Assembly: GCA_039714435.1 (NCBI GenBank) | Contig: JBDLJJ010000001.1 | Span: 1 to 64,000, forward strand | Length of the DNA stretch: 64,000 nucleotides | Direction: 5' to 3' | Origin: JAZDDE01 sp039714435 | Lineage (GTDB): Bacteria > Gemmatimonadota > Gemmatimonadetes > Palauibacterales > Palauibacteraceae | Shown here: positions 1-7,663 of the stretch, piece by piece | Position numbering within the stretch: the stretch's first letter is position 1 | How the letters are laid out: the number at the start of each line of letters is the position of its first letter | The notes under the pieces: model-generated | What the model saw: only the letters and a program-made list of their open reading frames with translations | Database searches by the model: none | What the model was told of the DNA's origin: nothing | Made by a program: the position numbers and the translations under genes

Positions 1-1271
1 TCCGCCTCCGCTTCGAGCTGATCTGTCAGTGTCTCCACGAAGTAAGAACCGGCCAGCGGATCGATCGTGTTGGGCACGCCCGTTTCGTAAGCCAGCACCT
101 GCTGTGTGCGAAGTGCGATGCGGACCGCAGCCTCCGTGGGTAGAGCCAGAGTCTCATCCATAGCGTTGGTGTGCAGCGACTGGGTGCCCCCCAGCACGGC
201 GGCCATGGCCTGATAGGCCACCCTGACGATGTTGTTGTGCGGCTGCTGAGCGGTCAGCGTCACGCCCGCTGTCTGCGCGTGCGTGCGCAGCCGCCAGCTG
301 GCCGGGTTCCTGGCGCCATAGATGTCGCGCATATGGCGGGCCCAGATTCTTCGCGCCGCCCTGAACTTGGCGATCTCCTCGAAGAAGTCGTTGTGCACGT
401 CCCAGAAGAACGACAGCCGAGGCGCGAACTCGTCCGCATCGAGCCCTCGCGCTACGCCTTCCTCGACATAGGTAAAACCGTTCTTCAGAGTGTAGGCCAG
501 CTCCTGAGCCGCCGTGGCCCCGGCTTCCCGAATGTGGTAACCGGAGATTGAAATGGTATTGAATCGCGGTGCATGAACGGCAGACCACTCGAAAATGTCC
601 GTAATGACCTTGAGGGCCGGCTTGGGCGGATAAATCCAAGCGTGCTGCGCCATGTACTCCTTGAGGATGTCGTTCTGAATCGTCCCCGTGACCTTGTCGA
701 ACGGCACGCCTTGCTTCTCGGCCGTCACGAGCAGGAAGCAATAGAGCATCATGGCGGGACCGTTGATCGTCATCGAGACCGACACCTGATCGAGCGGAAT
801 CCCCTCGAACAACGTCTCCATGTCCGCCAGACTGGAAATGGCCACTCCGCACTTCCCGACTTCGCCTTCACAGATCGGGGCATCGGAGTCGTAGCCCATC
901 AGAGTCGGGAAGTCGAAAGCGACGGACAGTCCTGTCTGGCCGCGCTCCAGGAGAAACTTATAGCGCTGGTTCGTTTCCTCCGCGGTCGCGAAGCCGGCGA
1001 ACTGCCGCATCGTCCACAGCCTGGTCCGGTACATGGTGCTGTACGGGCCCCTGGTAAACGGATACTCACCCGGGAAACCCAGGTCCCGCGAGTAATCATC
1101 GCCGGCCGTGTCGAGCGCGGAGTACAGCATCTCGATCGGCCGGCCGGAAACGGACGAGAAGTCGCCGTCCTCGCGCGTCGGGATCGAATCCACCTGCGCC
1201 TTCCACCTGGCGAATTGCGCTTCCAGACTGTCTATATCGTGGTCTATATTCTGGTCTTCGGGCTCGGTCAT
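1..1271 (-). CDS. Acyl-CoA mutase large (catalytic) subunit, isobutyryl-CoA mutase-like, 3' end cut by window
   Basis: Adenosylcobalamin-dependent carbon-skeleton mutase, substrate-binding TIM-barrel chain; about 423 codons are present and the C-terminus lies outside the window. Seen: the family stretches TMYRTRLWTMRQFAGF, GQTGLSVAFDFPTLMGYDSD, VSVSMTINGPAM, NDILKEYMAQ and NTIDPLAGSYFVE. The start ATG at 1271 overlaps the meaB stop by 4 bases (ATGA), so the two are co-translated. The two residues known to set substrate choice in this family are Phe91 and Gln209, exactly 118 apart as in Tyr89/Arg207 of methylmalonyl-CoA mutase and Phe80/Gln198 of isobutyryl-CoA mutase. This favours the isobutyryl-CoA/butyryl-CoA reaction; an automatic pipeline would probably call it methylmalonyl-CoA mutase. 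The B12-binding domain is not visible and may be a separate gene. Confidence 0.9.
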   Translation of the reverse strand, partial: MTEPEDQNIDHDIDSLEAQFARWKAQVDSIPTREDGDFSSVSGRPIEMLYSALDTAGDDYSRDLGFPGEYPFTRGPYSTMYRTRLWTMRQFAGFATAEETNQRYKFLLERGQTGLSVAFDFPTLMGYDSDAPICEGEVGKCGVAISSLADMETLFEGIPLDQVSVSMTINGPAMMLYCFLLVTAEKQGVPFDKVTGTIQNDILKEYMAQHAWIYPPKPALKVITDIFEWSAVHAPRFNTISISGYHIREAGATAAQELAYTLKNGFTYVEEGVARGLDADEFAPRLSFFWDVHNDFFEEIAKFRAARRIWARHMRDIYGARNPASWRLRTHAQTAGVTLTAQQPHNNIVRVAYQAMAAVLGGTQSLHTNAMDETLALPTEAAVRIALRTQQVLAYETGVPNTIDPLAGSYFVETLTDQLEAEA

Positions 1272-2383
1272 TCTGCGTCCGTTTCGTAGCTCGCTTGAAG
1301 GTCGGCAAAAAGCCGCCAGCCGACTTCATAGGGTGAAGCGTCCGGCTCTGCTCCGTTAGAGGCAAGTTCGGCGGCCCAGCGCCGCCATACGTCGTCCGCC
1401 CGGCTCGCCGTGGCTCGGGCCAGCACTTCCCTCACCTGCTCCATCCATGAGTTGCGGCGGCGTGACTCGAGAGTTCCGCTCTCTGCGAGCCACTCGTGGT
1501 GGCGTTCGATCTGCTCCACCAGTTCGGGAAGACCCTCCCCGGTCGTCGCTACTGTCTTCAGGATCGGTTCTGACCAGCCGGAATCGCTTACCGTTTCCGG
1601 CGCCGCCGTGGCGGCTGGTTCCTCGGTGGCGCGGCTACCGATGCGGCTACGGCCGATAGAGCTGATGTCCACACCGTGGTGGCCCGCCCCGCTGGCGCCT
1701 CCACTCCCGGCCGAGGCCAGGGCTCTGGCTACCTGAATTTCTTTGCGGAGCATGTCCGCGCCCGCCCGGTCAGCCTTATTGACCACAAACACGTCCGCCA
1801 CCTCCATAAGGCCGGCTTTCATGGCCTGTATCGCGTCGCCGGACTCCGGCACCAGCACGACGACCGTAGTGTCGGCCGAGGAAGCGATCTCGAGCTCGGA
1901 CTGCCCTACACCCACGGTCTCGATGATGATCCGGTCGAATCCGAACGCGTCCATGACGTCTACCGCCTCGCGGGTCATCGCAGCGAGCCCGCCGTGCGCG
2001 CCGCGGCTGGCCATGGAGCGGATGAAGATGTCCTTCTCTGTCGCAAGTTCGTCCATCCGAACCCGGTCTCCCAGCAAGGCACCGCCGGTGAACGGGCTAC
2101 TGGGATCGACGGCGATAACTCCGACCCGGTGTCCCCGGTCTCGCAGGTCGCGTGCGATGGACGCCGTGAGGGTGGATTTTCCGGCCCCGGGCGGGCCCGT
2201 AATGCCGATCCGGTGTGCGGAGCCTACCCCGTCGTGCAGCGCATCGAGCAGCGCCTCAAAACCAGGCGCCCGGTCCTCGACCTGGCTGATGCAACGAGCG
2301 AGCGCGAGCTGATCGCCCTCCGCAAAGCGGCTGACGAGCTCGCGCTGACTCCGGCTCAGGACGTCGGACACTGTCTCGCTCAT
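1268..2383 (-). CDS. meaB: MeaB/ArgK-family GTPase, chaperone of the B12-dependent mutase
   Basis: G3E-type P-loop GTPase that gates cobalamin loading and protects the partner acyl-CoA mutase. Seen in its 371 residues: Walker A GPPGAGKST, the family signature VDPSSPFTGGALLGDRVRM, the IIETVGVGQSE segment with the DTTVVVLVPESGD strand, and the base-specificity motif NKAD. Between NKAD and the ATTGEG loop there is a Gly/Ser/Ala-rich insertion of about 40 residues that normal MeaB proteins lack. The C-terminal dimerisation helices are present. The 4-base overlap with the mutase start supports functional pairing. Whether it serves a methylmalonyl- or isobutyryl-CoA mutase depends on the substrate of the neighbour. 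Confidence 0.93.
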   Translation of the reverse strand: MSETVSDVLSRSQRELVSRFAEGDQLALARCISQVEDRAPGFEALLDALHDGVGSAHRIGITGPPGAGKSTLTASIARDLRDRGHRVGVIAVDPSSPFTGGALLGDRVRMDELATEKDIFIRSMASRGAHGGLAAMTREAVDVMDAFGFDRIIIETVGVGQSELEIASSADTTVVVLVPESGDAIQAMKAGLMEVADVFVVNKADRAGADMLRKEIQVARALASAGSGGASGAGHHGVDISSIGRSRIGSRATEEPAATAAPETVSDSGWSEPILKTVATTGEGLPELVEQIERHHEWLAESGTLESRRRNSWMEQVREVLARATASRADDVWRRWAAELASNGAEPDASPYEVGWRLFADLQASYETDAE

Positions 2384-2457
2384 ATGCCGCGAAACTGCGC
2401 AGCATCCGGGGGGGCGGCAAGCCGGCCTCCCCGGGAAAACCTGTGTCTTGCGGCCGG

Positions 2458-5067
2458 TTACTGCGTTCGGACGACTACCAGACGCGGATTGGCGCTCGCG
2501 GCCAGATCGGCCCCCGTGTCAGACTCGAAGCGGATTCCGGTGCCTCCGGAATCTGAGCCGCCCGTGAGCCGGGCGTACTGCGCCGTTCCCGTGAACAGGT
2601 TTCCGGCCCAGCTTCCACCCGCGCTCAAGGCGCTCAATGCCGGCGACAGGCCGTACCCGAAACCGAACGTCCCGGTATTGGGATCCACTGTCAGCGAAAA
2701 CTGATCGTACATGTCGAACATGTCCCACGACGTGAGTGTCAGCTCCGGGCCGAATGACGCGATATCAGTCCGTCCCTCGGCAGCCAGCATGGCCGACCAC
2801 TCGGCCACGAGATCCGAGAATGACGAGCCGGTCAGGGCCTCGATGTTCGTCCGGTTGTTACCCGATCCCTGGATGATGGACCGTGTAAAGTCAGCCTCAG
2901 TGGCCGGTGTCGCGAACCGGTCCAGCAGGTAGCGAACGAAGCTCCAGGCTGCACCGCGCATGCGGAAGGTGCCGTTCGGGTCAGTGGCGCCCGGATCCAT
3001 TGTCTGGAGAAGCGCCGCGGTGTCCGACGGCGCCTGCAAGTGCAGCGACAGGTTGAGGAAATTGCCGACGTACCAGGTAATAAACTCGGGCGTAATGCCT
3101 CCGATGGCTGCGGCGTCGAGGTTCGACCCGGGTGACAGTCCCAGCGCCGCGTGGCCGTTCACTTCCTCGGCCAGATGCGATAGGCCCTCGTTCAGCCACA
3201 CTTCGAACGCTCCGCCGTTTCCGACCTGTGCGTTGATCAGATGCTGGAACTCATGACCGATCGTGTTGCTGGCAAACGTCCTCACCGTACCGGCGTCCAG
3301 CGTACCGCCGCCGCCGTTGTAAACTCCAGCCGTGTCGGGCACGACGACGTAGAACATTTCCTTGAAGTTTCCTTGGCCCGGCACCAAGTCTAAGGGACAG
3401 AAGAACCCAGCCACGAAACCCTGCGCGTAGCTACCTGGGGTGAGAGCGTTCACGGCCGGCGTGAACAGGATGATGATTCGCTCATTGACGTCGATGTCAC
3501 CCGCTGTACCGAAGTAGGCCTCGTTGGTGGCGAACGTCAGCGTATCGAACTCGGCCGCGATGGAGTCATACTGGAAGGAGGAGAAGTAACCGCCCCCGCC
3601 CACCGTGTCCTCGAATACCGCGGCAGCGGTTCCGACCGACACGGCCACAGCGCGCACGTCAGGCGGGGGACCCGGGATGCACGACACCCCGAAATCCAGA
3701 CTATCGCCGACAGTCGGCGGGACCTGAGAAAACAGCCCGAACGACGGCTGTGCCTTCATGAAAGGACGCAACGGGGCTTCCATCTCGCGCATCTTCAGAT
3801 CCCACTGATGCTGAACAGCGCGAGCAGCAAGCTCCGGAGGTAGCCGCCCGGCGATCCCGCTCGCGGTTCGCTGCTGCTGGGCAGCAGTAACCGTTACTGG
3901 CCGCTGAATTGACGTCAGCGGTAGTCGGCCGTTGGCCTCCAGATTCACGCCCGTGAACACGAACCCGTCCGGCTCCACAGAGGCGATCACTTCGTATTCC
4001 GCTTCGGATGCCAGATGGTCGGGTAGATATACACAGCCGACAGCCGCCGGCCCGCTCAGCAGCACGTGCTCGCCCGGCGTCAGCGACAGCTCGCTGGCCG
4101 GCTTGATCTGCTGGTTGACCGTCTGGTTGTCGGGCCCCACGATCACCTGCACGGAAGCCGCGCGTCGTGGCAGACACAGACCCAGCAGGTCCGGGAGCGT
4201 GATGGTGAGCTGCGTATCGCTCGCCGTATTCACCACGGCCGCCACTCCGTCCACAAGAACGGTGTTATTTGCCGGCATCGAGCTGAAACCGGTTCCGCTG
4301 ATAGTCGCCGACCCACCCTGCGTCATCGTGTCCGGCGTGATTCCCGTAACGCCAAACAGGTCCTCGGCGCCGCCAGATGCCGTGGCCGAGAACGGGACGG
4401 AAACGCTTCCCGCCGTGGCCGTCACCTCGTAGGTCCCGTTCTTGTCGCCCAGGGTCAGCAGCGTGGATGCCTGTCCCTGCGCGTCAGTCGAGGCCGACAT
4501 GGCGCTGACGGATGGAGAACCCGCCGAGCCGCGCGTGATCGCGAAGTCGACCGTCGCTCCGGCCAGATCGTTGCCGAACTGGTCGACGACCGTTACCAGG
4601 AACGGGCTGGCCAGCTGCATGCCCACCATGCCGGACTGCATATCTCCGGACGCGGCCTGGATAGACGTCGGCACGGGCGTCTCCGCCGTAGCTAAGAAGG
4701 TCGCCGTAGCGCCGGTAATGGCAGCCTGCACGGTATAGGCGCCGGCGGCCGAGCCCAGTGTGAGATCGACCGAAGTCGTACCGTCCGGCCCGGTGGTGCT
4801 GCTGGCCGCGCTGAGCGATGCGCCCGCGCCCGATGTGATCGTCCACGTCACGGATACGCCGTTGGCCGGATTTCCGGTGGAGGTGCTCACAAGGGCCACC
4901 AGCGAAGGTAGAGAAGCGCCTGGAGCCGCGACCTGGTTGTTGCCGCCCGACACCGCGATAGTGTTGGCGCCTCCGCCCGGAGGCGGGGGCTGCATCGGAC
5001 CGCCTCCGCAGCCGCTAATATAGAGGGCTCCCGAGAGGGCGATCAGACCGGCGCGCAGTGTCTTCAT
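2458..5067 (-). CDS. Surface lipoprotein with Ig-like repeats and an M30 (hyicolysin)-like metallopeptidase domain
   Basis: I start it at ATG 5067 because this gives a lipoprotein signal (MKTLRAGLIALSGALYISGC, lipid Cys in the C-G-G-G context); an upstream in-frame start would bury the signal. Of 869 residues, the first half has two invasin/BIG1-like Ig repeats (the GASLSAASSTTGPDGTTSVDLT type) and an IPT/TIG-like domain (ITPDTMTQGGSATISGTGF). The second half carries HEFQH at 605-609 followed by WLNEGLSHLAEE, the zinc-ligand layout of M30 peptidases (HEFQHxIN then NEG). Likely an exported, cell-surface zinc protease or adhesin-protease. It is separated from meaB and from mgtE by non-coding gaps, so it is probably its own unit. 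Substrate unknown. Confidence 0.8.
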   Translation of the reverse strand: MKTLRAGLIALSGALYISGCGGGPMQPPPPGGGANTIAVSGGNNQVAAPGASLPSLVALVSTSTGNPANGVSVTWTITSGAGASLSAASSTTGPDGTTSVDLTLGSAAGAYTVQAAITGATATFLATAETPVPTSIQAASGDMQSGMVGMQLASPFLVTVVDQFGNDLAGATVDFAITRGSAGSPSVSAMSASTDAQGQASTLLTLGDKNGTYEVTATAGSVSVPFSATASGGAEDLFGVTGITPDTMTQGGSATISGTGFSSMPANNTVLVDGVAAVVNTASDTQLTITLPDLLGLCLPRRAASVQVIVGPDNQTVNQQIKPASELSLTPGEHVLLSGPAAVGCVYLPDHLASEAEYEVIASVEPDGFVFTGVNLEANGRLPLTSIQRPVTVTAAQQQRTASGIAGRLPPELAARAVQHQWDLKMREMEAPLRPFMKAQPSFGLFSQVPPTVGDSLDFGVSCIPGPPPDVRAVAVSVGTAAAVFEDTVGGGGYFSSFQYDSIAAEFDTLTFATNEAYFGTAGDIDVNERIIILFTPAVNALTPGSYAQGFVAGFFCPLDLVPGQGNFKEMFYVVVPDTAGVYNGGGGTLDAGTVRTFASNTIGHEFQHLINAQVGNGGAFEVWLNEGLSHLAEEVNGHAALGLSPGSNLDAAAIGGITPEFITWYVGNFLNLSLHLQAPSDTAALLQTMDPGATDPNGTFRMRGAAWSFVRYLLDRFATPATEADFTRSIIQGSGNNRTNIEALTGSSFSDLVAEWSAMLAAEGRTDIASFGPELTLTSWDMFDMYDQFSLTVDPNTGTFGFGYGLSPALSALSAGGSWAGNLFTGTAQYARLTGGSDSGGTGIRFESDTGADLAASANPRLVVVRTQ

Positions 5068-5167
5068 GTGCGGTTTCCGTGGCTTTCGGTTCGTAGTTCC
5101 GCAGCCAATCGGGTGGCCTTCGCTTCGCACCTGACGGCATGCCCCGGCTGCGATTCTGCATTCTCAA

Positions 5168-5182
5168 CCCGCCAAAGGCGGG
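5168..5182 (-). terminator. Small hairpin after mgtE
   Basis: Perfect 6-bp inverted repeat CCCGCC-AAA-GGCGGG about 30 bases past the mgtE stop on the minus strand. On that strand the 3' side reads TTGAG, so the T-tract is poor. It may be a weak terminator between the aspS-mgtE operon and the lipoprotein gene; the promoter of the latter must lie in 5068-5214, where I see no convincing -35/-10 pair. Confidence 0.35.
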
Positions 5183-5214
5183 CAAGTTCAGTGCCAATAC
5201 CCTGTCCTGGCGGC

Positions 5215-6576
5215 TCAGCCCATCATCACACTCGCCAGGCCGAGGAGAAGGAGTAATCCGAGCACGTCCGTCAACGTGGTGACGAAAGGAGAAGACGCCA
5301 CGGCCGGGTCGACGTCCATGCTTTCCAGCATGATCGGAATAAAGGCCCCCAGGAAGGACGCTATGATCAGGCTTCCCCACATGGCGAAAAGCACCACCAG
5401 CCCGAACTGAACCCCCGAAACCTGCGGCAGCAGAAAGCCGAGGAGAGCAGCCGCGACGCCCACAACCAGGCCGTTGACGAACCCGACGGTCAACTCTTTA
5501 CTGAGTACCTGCAGGCGCTCCGAAAGTGTCTCATTGGAGAGCGCTATACGACGAATGGTAACAGCGAGAGTCTGAGTCCCCGCGTTGCCTCCCACGCCCG
5601 CGATGACGGGAATTGCCGCCGCCAGAATGACGAATTTCTGGATCGTGGCCTCGAAAGCCACGACTACGGAGGCGGCCAGGGCCGCCGTGACGAGGCTGGT
5701 CAGGAGCCAGGGCAGACGGCTCCGTATCGCATCGGTGGTGGAGCCGCGAAGCTCTTCTTCTTCCGATACAGCCGCAAAGCGCAGGATATCCTCGGTCGTC
5801 TCGGCCTCCAGCACATCGATCACATCGTCGAACGTGACCCGGCCCACCAGCCTTCCTGACGAGTCCACCACCCCGATGGAAGCCAGATTGTACTTGGAGA
5901 GAATGCGGCCGACCTCTTCCTGATCGGTATCGACATGCACTACCGCGGGCGCTTCCTCCAGCAGCTCTGAGACGGGGGCGTCCGGATCACCGATCACCAG
6001 GTTCTGGAGTGATACGACTCCGCTCAGGTGATGGCGGGCGTCTACCAGAAAGATCGTATAGAAATCGTCAGCCTCGCTGGCCTGGCGCCGAACCGCCTCG
6101 ATCGCCTCACCCGTCGTCAGGTCGGCGGAAACCGCCACGATCTCACGGGTCATGATCCCGCCGGCCGTGTCTTCGGCGTAGTGCAGCAGGCGCTCGATAT
6201 CGCTCGCTTCCGACTCCGACACTTGAGCCAGGATGCGGGCCTGCTCAGCCGGATCCAGCTCTCCGATCAAGTCGGCGGCATCGTCATCCGCCATGTCCTC
6301 GACGATCTCGCCGATGCGCTCCGGATCCAGCTGGGCCAGCAGCTCGGCGGGATGCTCTGCCTCATCGACTTCGGGCAGCACGTCAGCCGCCACGTCGGCC
6401 GGAAGCAGCTCCAGAAACGCTACGCGCCGCTCCTCGTCTAGATCCTCGAGCAGTTCGGCGACGTCACTCGGATGGAGCCCTTCCAGAAGCTCACGCAGTT
6501 CGTCCAGCGGGCCTGACTCCAGCAGCCCCCGCACCCTGTCCTGTATTTCGAACAGGCGGTCAGCCGAGTCGCTCAC
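5215..6576 (-). CDS. mgtE: MgtE-family magnesium transporter
   Basis: Inner-membrane Mg2+ channel, 453 residues, usual length. Seen in order: N-terminal acidic superhelical domain with repeated LLEDLDEERRVAFLELLP-type units (about 1-130), tandem CBS domains (about 135-260, for example TAGGIMTREIVAV and RVTFDDVIDVLEAE), and a five-helix transmembrane domain (about 285-453) with the pore signature VGGNAGTQTLAVTIRRIA. The acidic N-domain and CBS pair are the cytosolic Mg2+ sensor in this family, so gating is probably by intracellular Mg2+. GTG start overlapping the stop of the DUF502 gene (GTGA). Last gene of the aspS operon. Confidence 0.95.
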   Translation of the reverse strand: MSDSADRLFEIQDRVRGLLESGPLDELRELLEGLHPSDVAELLEDLDEERRVAFLELLPADVAADVLPEVDEAEHPAELLAQLDPERIGEIVEDMADDDAADLIGELDPAEQARILAQVSESEASDIERLLHYAEDTAGGIMTREIVAVSADLTTGEAIEAVRRQASEADDFYTIFLVDARHHLSGVVSLQNLVIGDPDAPVSELLEEAPAVVHVDTDQEEVGRILSKYNLASIGVVDSSGRLVGRVTFDDVIDVLEAETTEDILRFAAVSEEEELRGSTTDAIRSRLPWLLTSLVTAALAASVVVAFEATIQKFVILAAAIPVIAGVGGNAGTQTLAVTIRRIALSNETLSERLQVLSKELTVGFVNGLVVGVAAALLGFLLPQVSGVQFGLVVLFAMWGSLIIASFLGAFIPIMLESMDVDPAVASSPFVTTLTDVLGLLLLLGLASVMMG

Positions 6577-7193
6577 GCCGATTCCTCATCGTCCTGGCCG
6601 GGAACCGCCACGCCGACCGACAGCACCATCTTCACTCCCTCTTCGACGCTCATCTCCAGACGCTGAACGTCGGCGCGCGGCACGAACAGCAGATAGCCCG
6701 ACGTCGGATTGGGCGCGGTAGGCAGAAACACGCCTATGGTCGGAGAGCCGACGAACTGCTCAACTTCGTCAGGCGCATGGGCTGTCTCGAACACGAGCGC
6801 AAACGAGCCGGCCTTGGGATACTCGATCAAGCCCACGGCGCGGAACAATTTTTCGTCCCGGTCGAGCACGGCGCGAACTATCTGGGAGGAGCCGCTGTGG
6901 ATCTTGCTGGCGAACGGGACTCGGTCCAGCACGGAGTTCCAGGCCCACAGCGCCCGGCGGCCAAGTGTTTTCTGTGATATCCAGCCCACACTGACCACGA
7001 TCGTCAGCAGAACAACGAGCCCCAGCCCAGGGAATGTGCGGCCCGTCAGAATAGCCAGGTACCTGCCCAGAATCGGATCCAGCTGCTCGAACAGCCAGAC
7101 CAGAATGCCGGCCGTCACGCCGATGGGAGCGATCACGATGAGCCCGGTAATCAGATACCGGCGCAGGCGCTGCATCAGCTTGGAACGAGTCAT
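6573..7193 (-). CDS. DUF502 family inner-membrane protein
   Basis: 206 residues with the hallmark of DUF502: an N-terminal basic stretch (MTRSKLMQRLRRYLITG), a first membrane helix (LIVIAPIGVTAGILVWLF), a short loop LDPILGRYL and a second helix (GLGLVVLLTIVVSVGWI), followed by a soluble domain with the conserved VFLPTAPNPTSGYLLFVP segment. Function of the family is not established. It sits between ybeY (9-base gap) and mgtE (4-base overlap), so it is co-expressed with RNA processing and Mg2+ transport genes. Confidence 0.9.
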   Translation of the reverse strand: MTRSKLMQRLRRYLITGLIVIAPIGVTAGILVWLFEQLDPILGRYLAILTGRTFPGLGLVVLLTIVVSVGWISQKTLGRRALWAWNSVLDRVPFASKIHSGSSQIVRAVLDRDEKLFRAVGLIEYPKAGSFALVFETAHAPDEVEQFVGSPTIGVFLPTAPNPTSGYLLFVPRADVQRLEMSVEEGVKMVLSVGVAVPGQDDEESA

Positions 7194-7202
7194 TCGTTCA
7201 GC

Positions 7203-7658
7203 CTAGCTGCGGCCGAGGCTCCTTAGCAACCGCTCCTGGAGGCGAAACATGTCCGATTCTTCGCGCCGTTCGTCCGGGTGGTCGAGCCCGAGAGCGTGTA
7301 GCGTTCCGTGGATCACTACGCGCAGAGCTTCCTCTCGATGTGGTACGCCGTGAGCGATCGAGTTGCGGCGCACCTCCTCCGGGGACAGGTAAACATCGCC
7401 TATCAAGCCAGCGTCATCACCGAGGGAAAAAGACAGGACGTCGGTCGGGTGGTCGCGGCCCAGGAAGCGGACATTCATCTCCTGGATCTCCGCCTCGGTG
7501 AGAAGGGTTATCGACAGTTCTCCCCCCAGGTCCGGAGCTACCGCCGCGAGGGCCACGCCAGCCGCCCGCTCGATTTCCTCTCGCCATTCACTCCAGTCGG
7601 GCCACTCGCCGATTCGGTTGAGGCTCACCTCGACCATTGGCCCTGGCTCGGGCGTCAT
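7203..7658 (-). CDS. ybeY: Endoribonuclease YbeY, 16S rRNA 3' maturation
   Basis: Single-strand-specific zinc RNase acting in 16S rRNA 3'-end processing and 70S ribosome quality control. Seen: the zinc site VIHGTLHALGLDH (three His of the H-G-x-L-H-x-x-G-x-D-H family motif), and NVRFLGRDHPTDVLSFSL upstream, both diagnostic. 151 residues, normal length. It starts 5 bases after the stop of the HD-hydrolase gene; ATG 7658 is used, with an in-frame alternative ATG at 7637. The order phoH-pgpH-ybeY is the widely conserved bacterial arrangement. Confidence 0.96.
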   Translation of the reverse strand: MTPEPGPMVEVSLNRIGEWPDWSEWREEIERAAGVALAAVAPDLGGELSITLLTEAEIQEMNVRFLGRDHPTDVLSFSLGDDAGLIGDVYLSPEEVRRNSIAHGVPHREEALRVVIHGTLHALGLDHPDERREESDMFRLQERLLRSLGRS

Positions 7659-7663
7659 GCCAC

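Noticed and set aside
1676..2704. Plus-strand frame (342 codons) across meaB and the lipoprotein gene end
   Set aside because: Spans two well-supported minus-strand genes and has no homology features.
5068..5214. Mg2+ riboswitch or leader near mgtE
   Set aside because: The gap is downstream of mgtE on its strand; upstream, mgtE overlaps the DUF502 gene, leaving no room for a leader.
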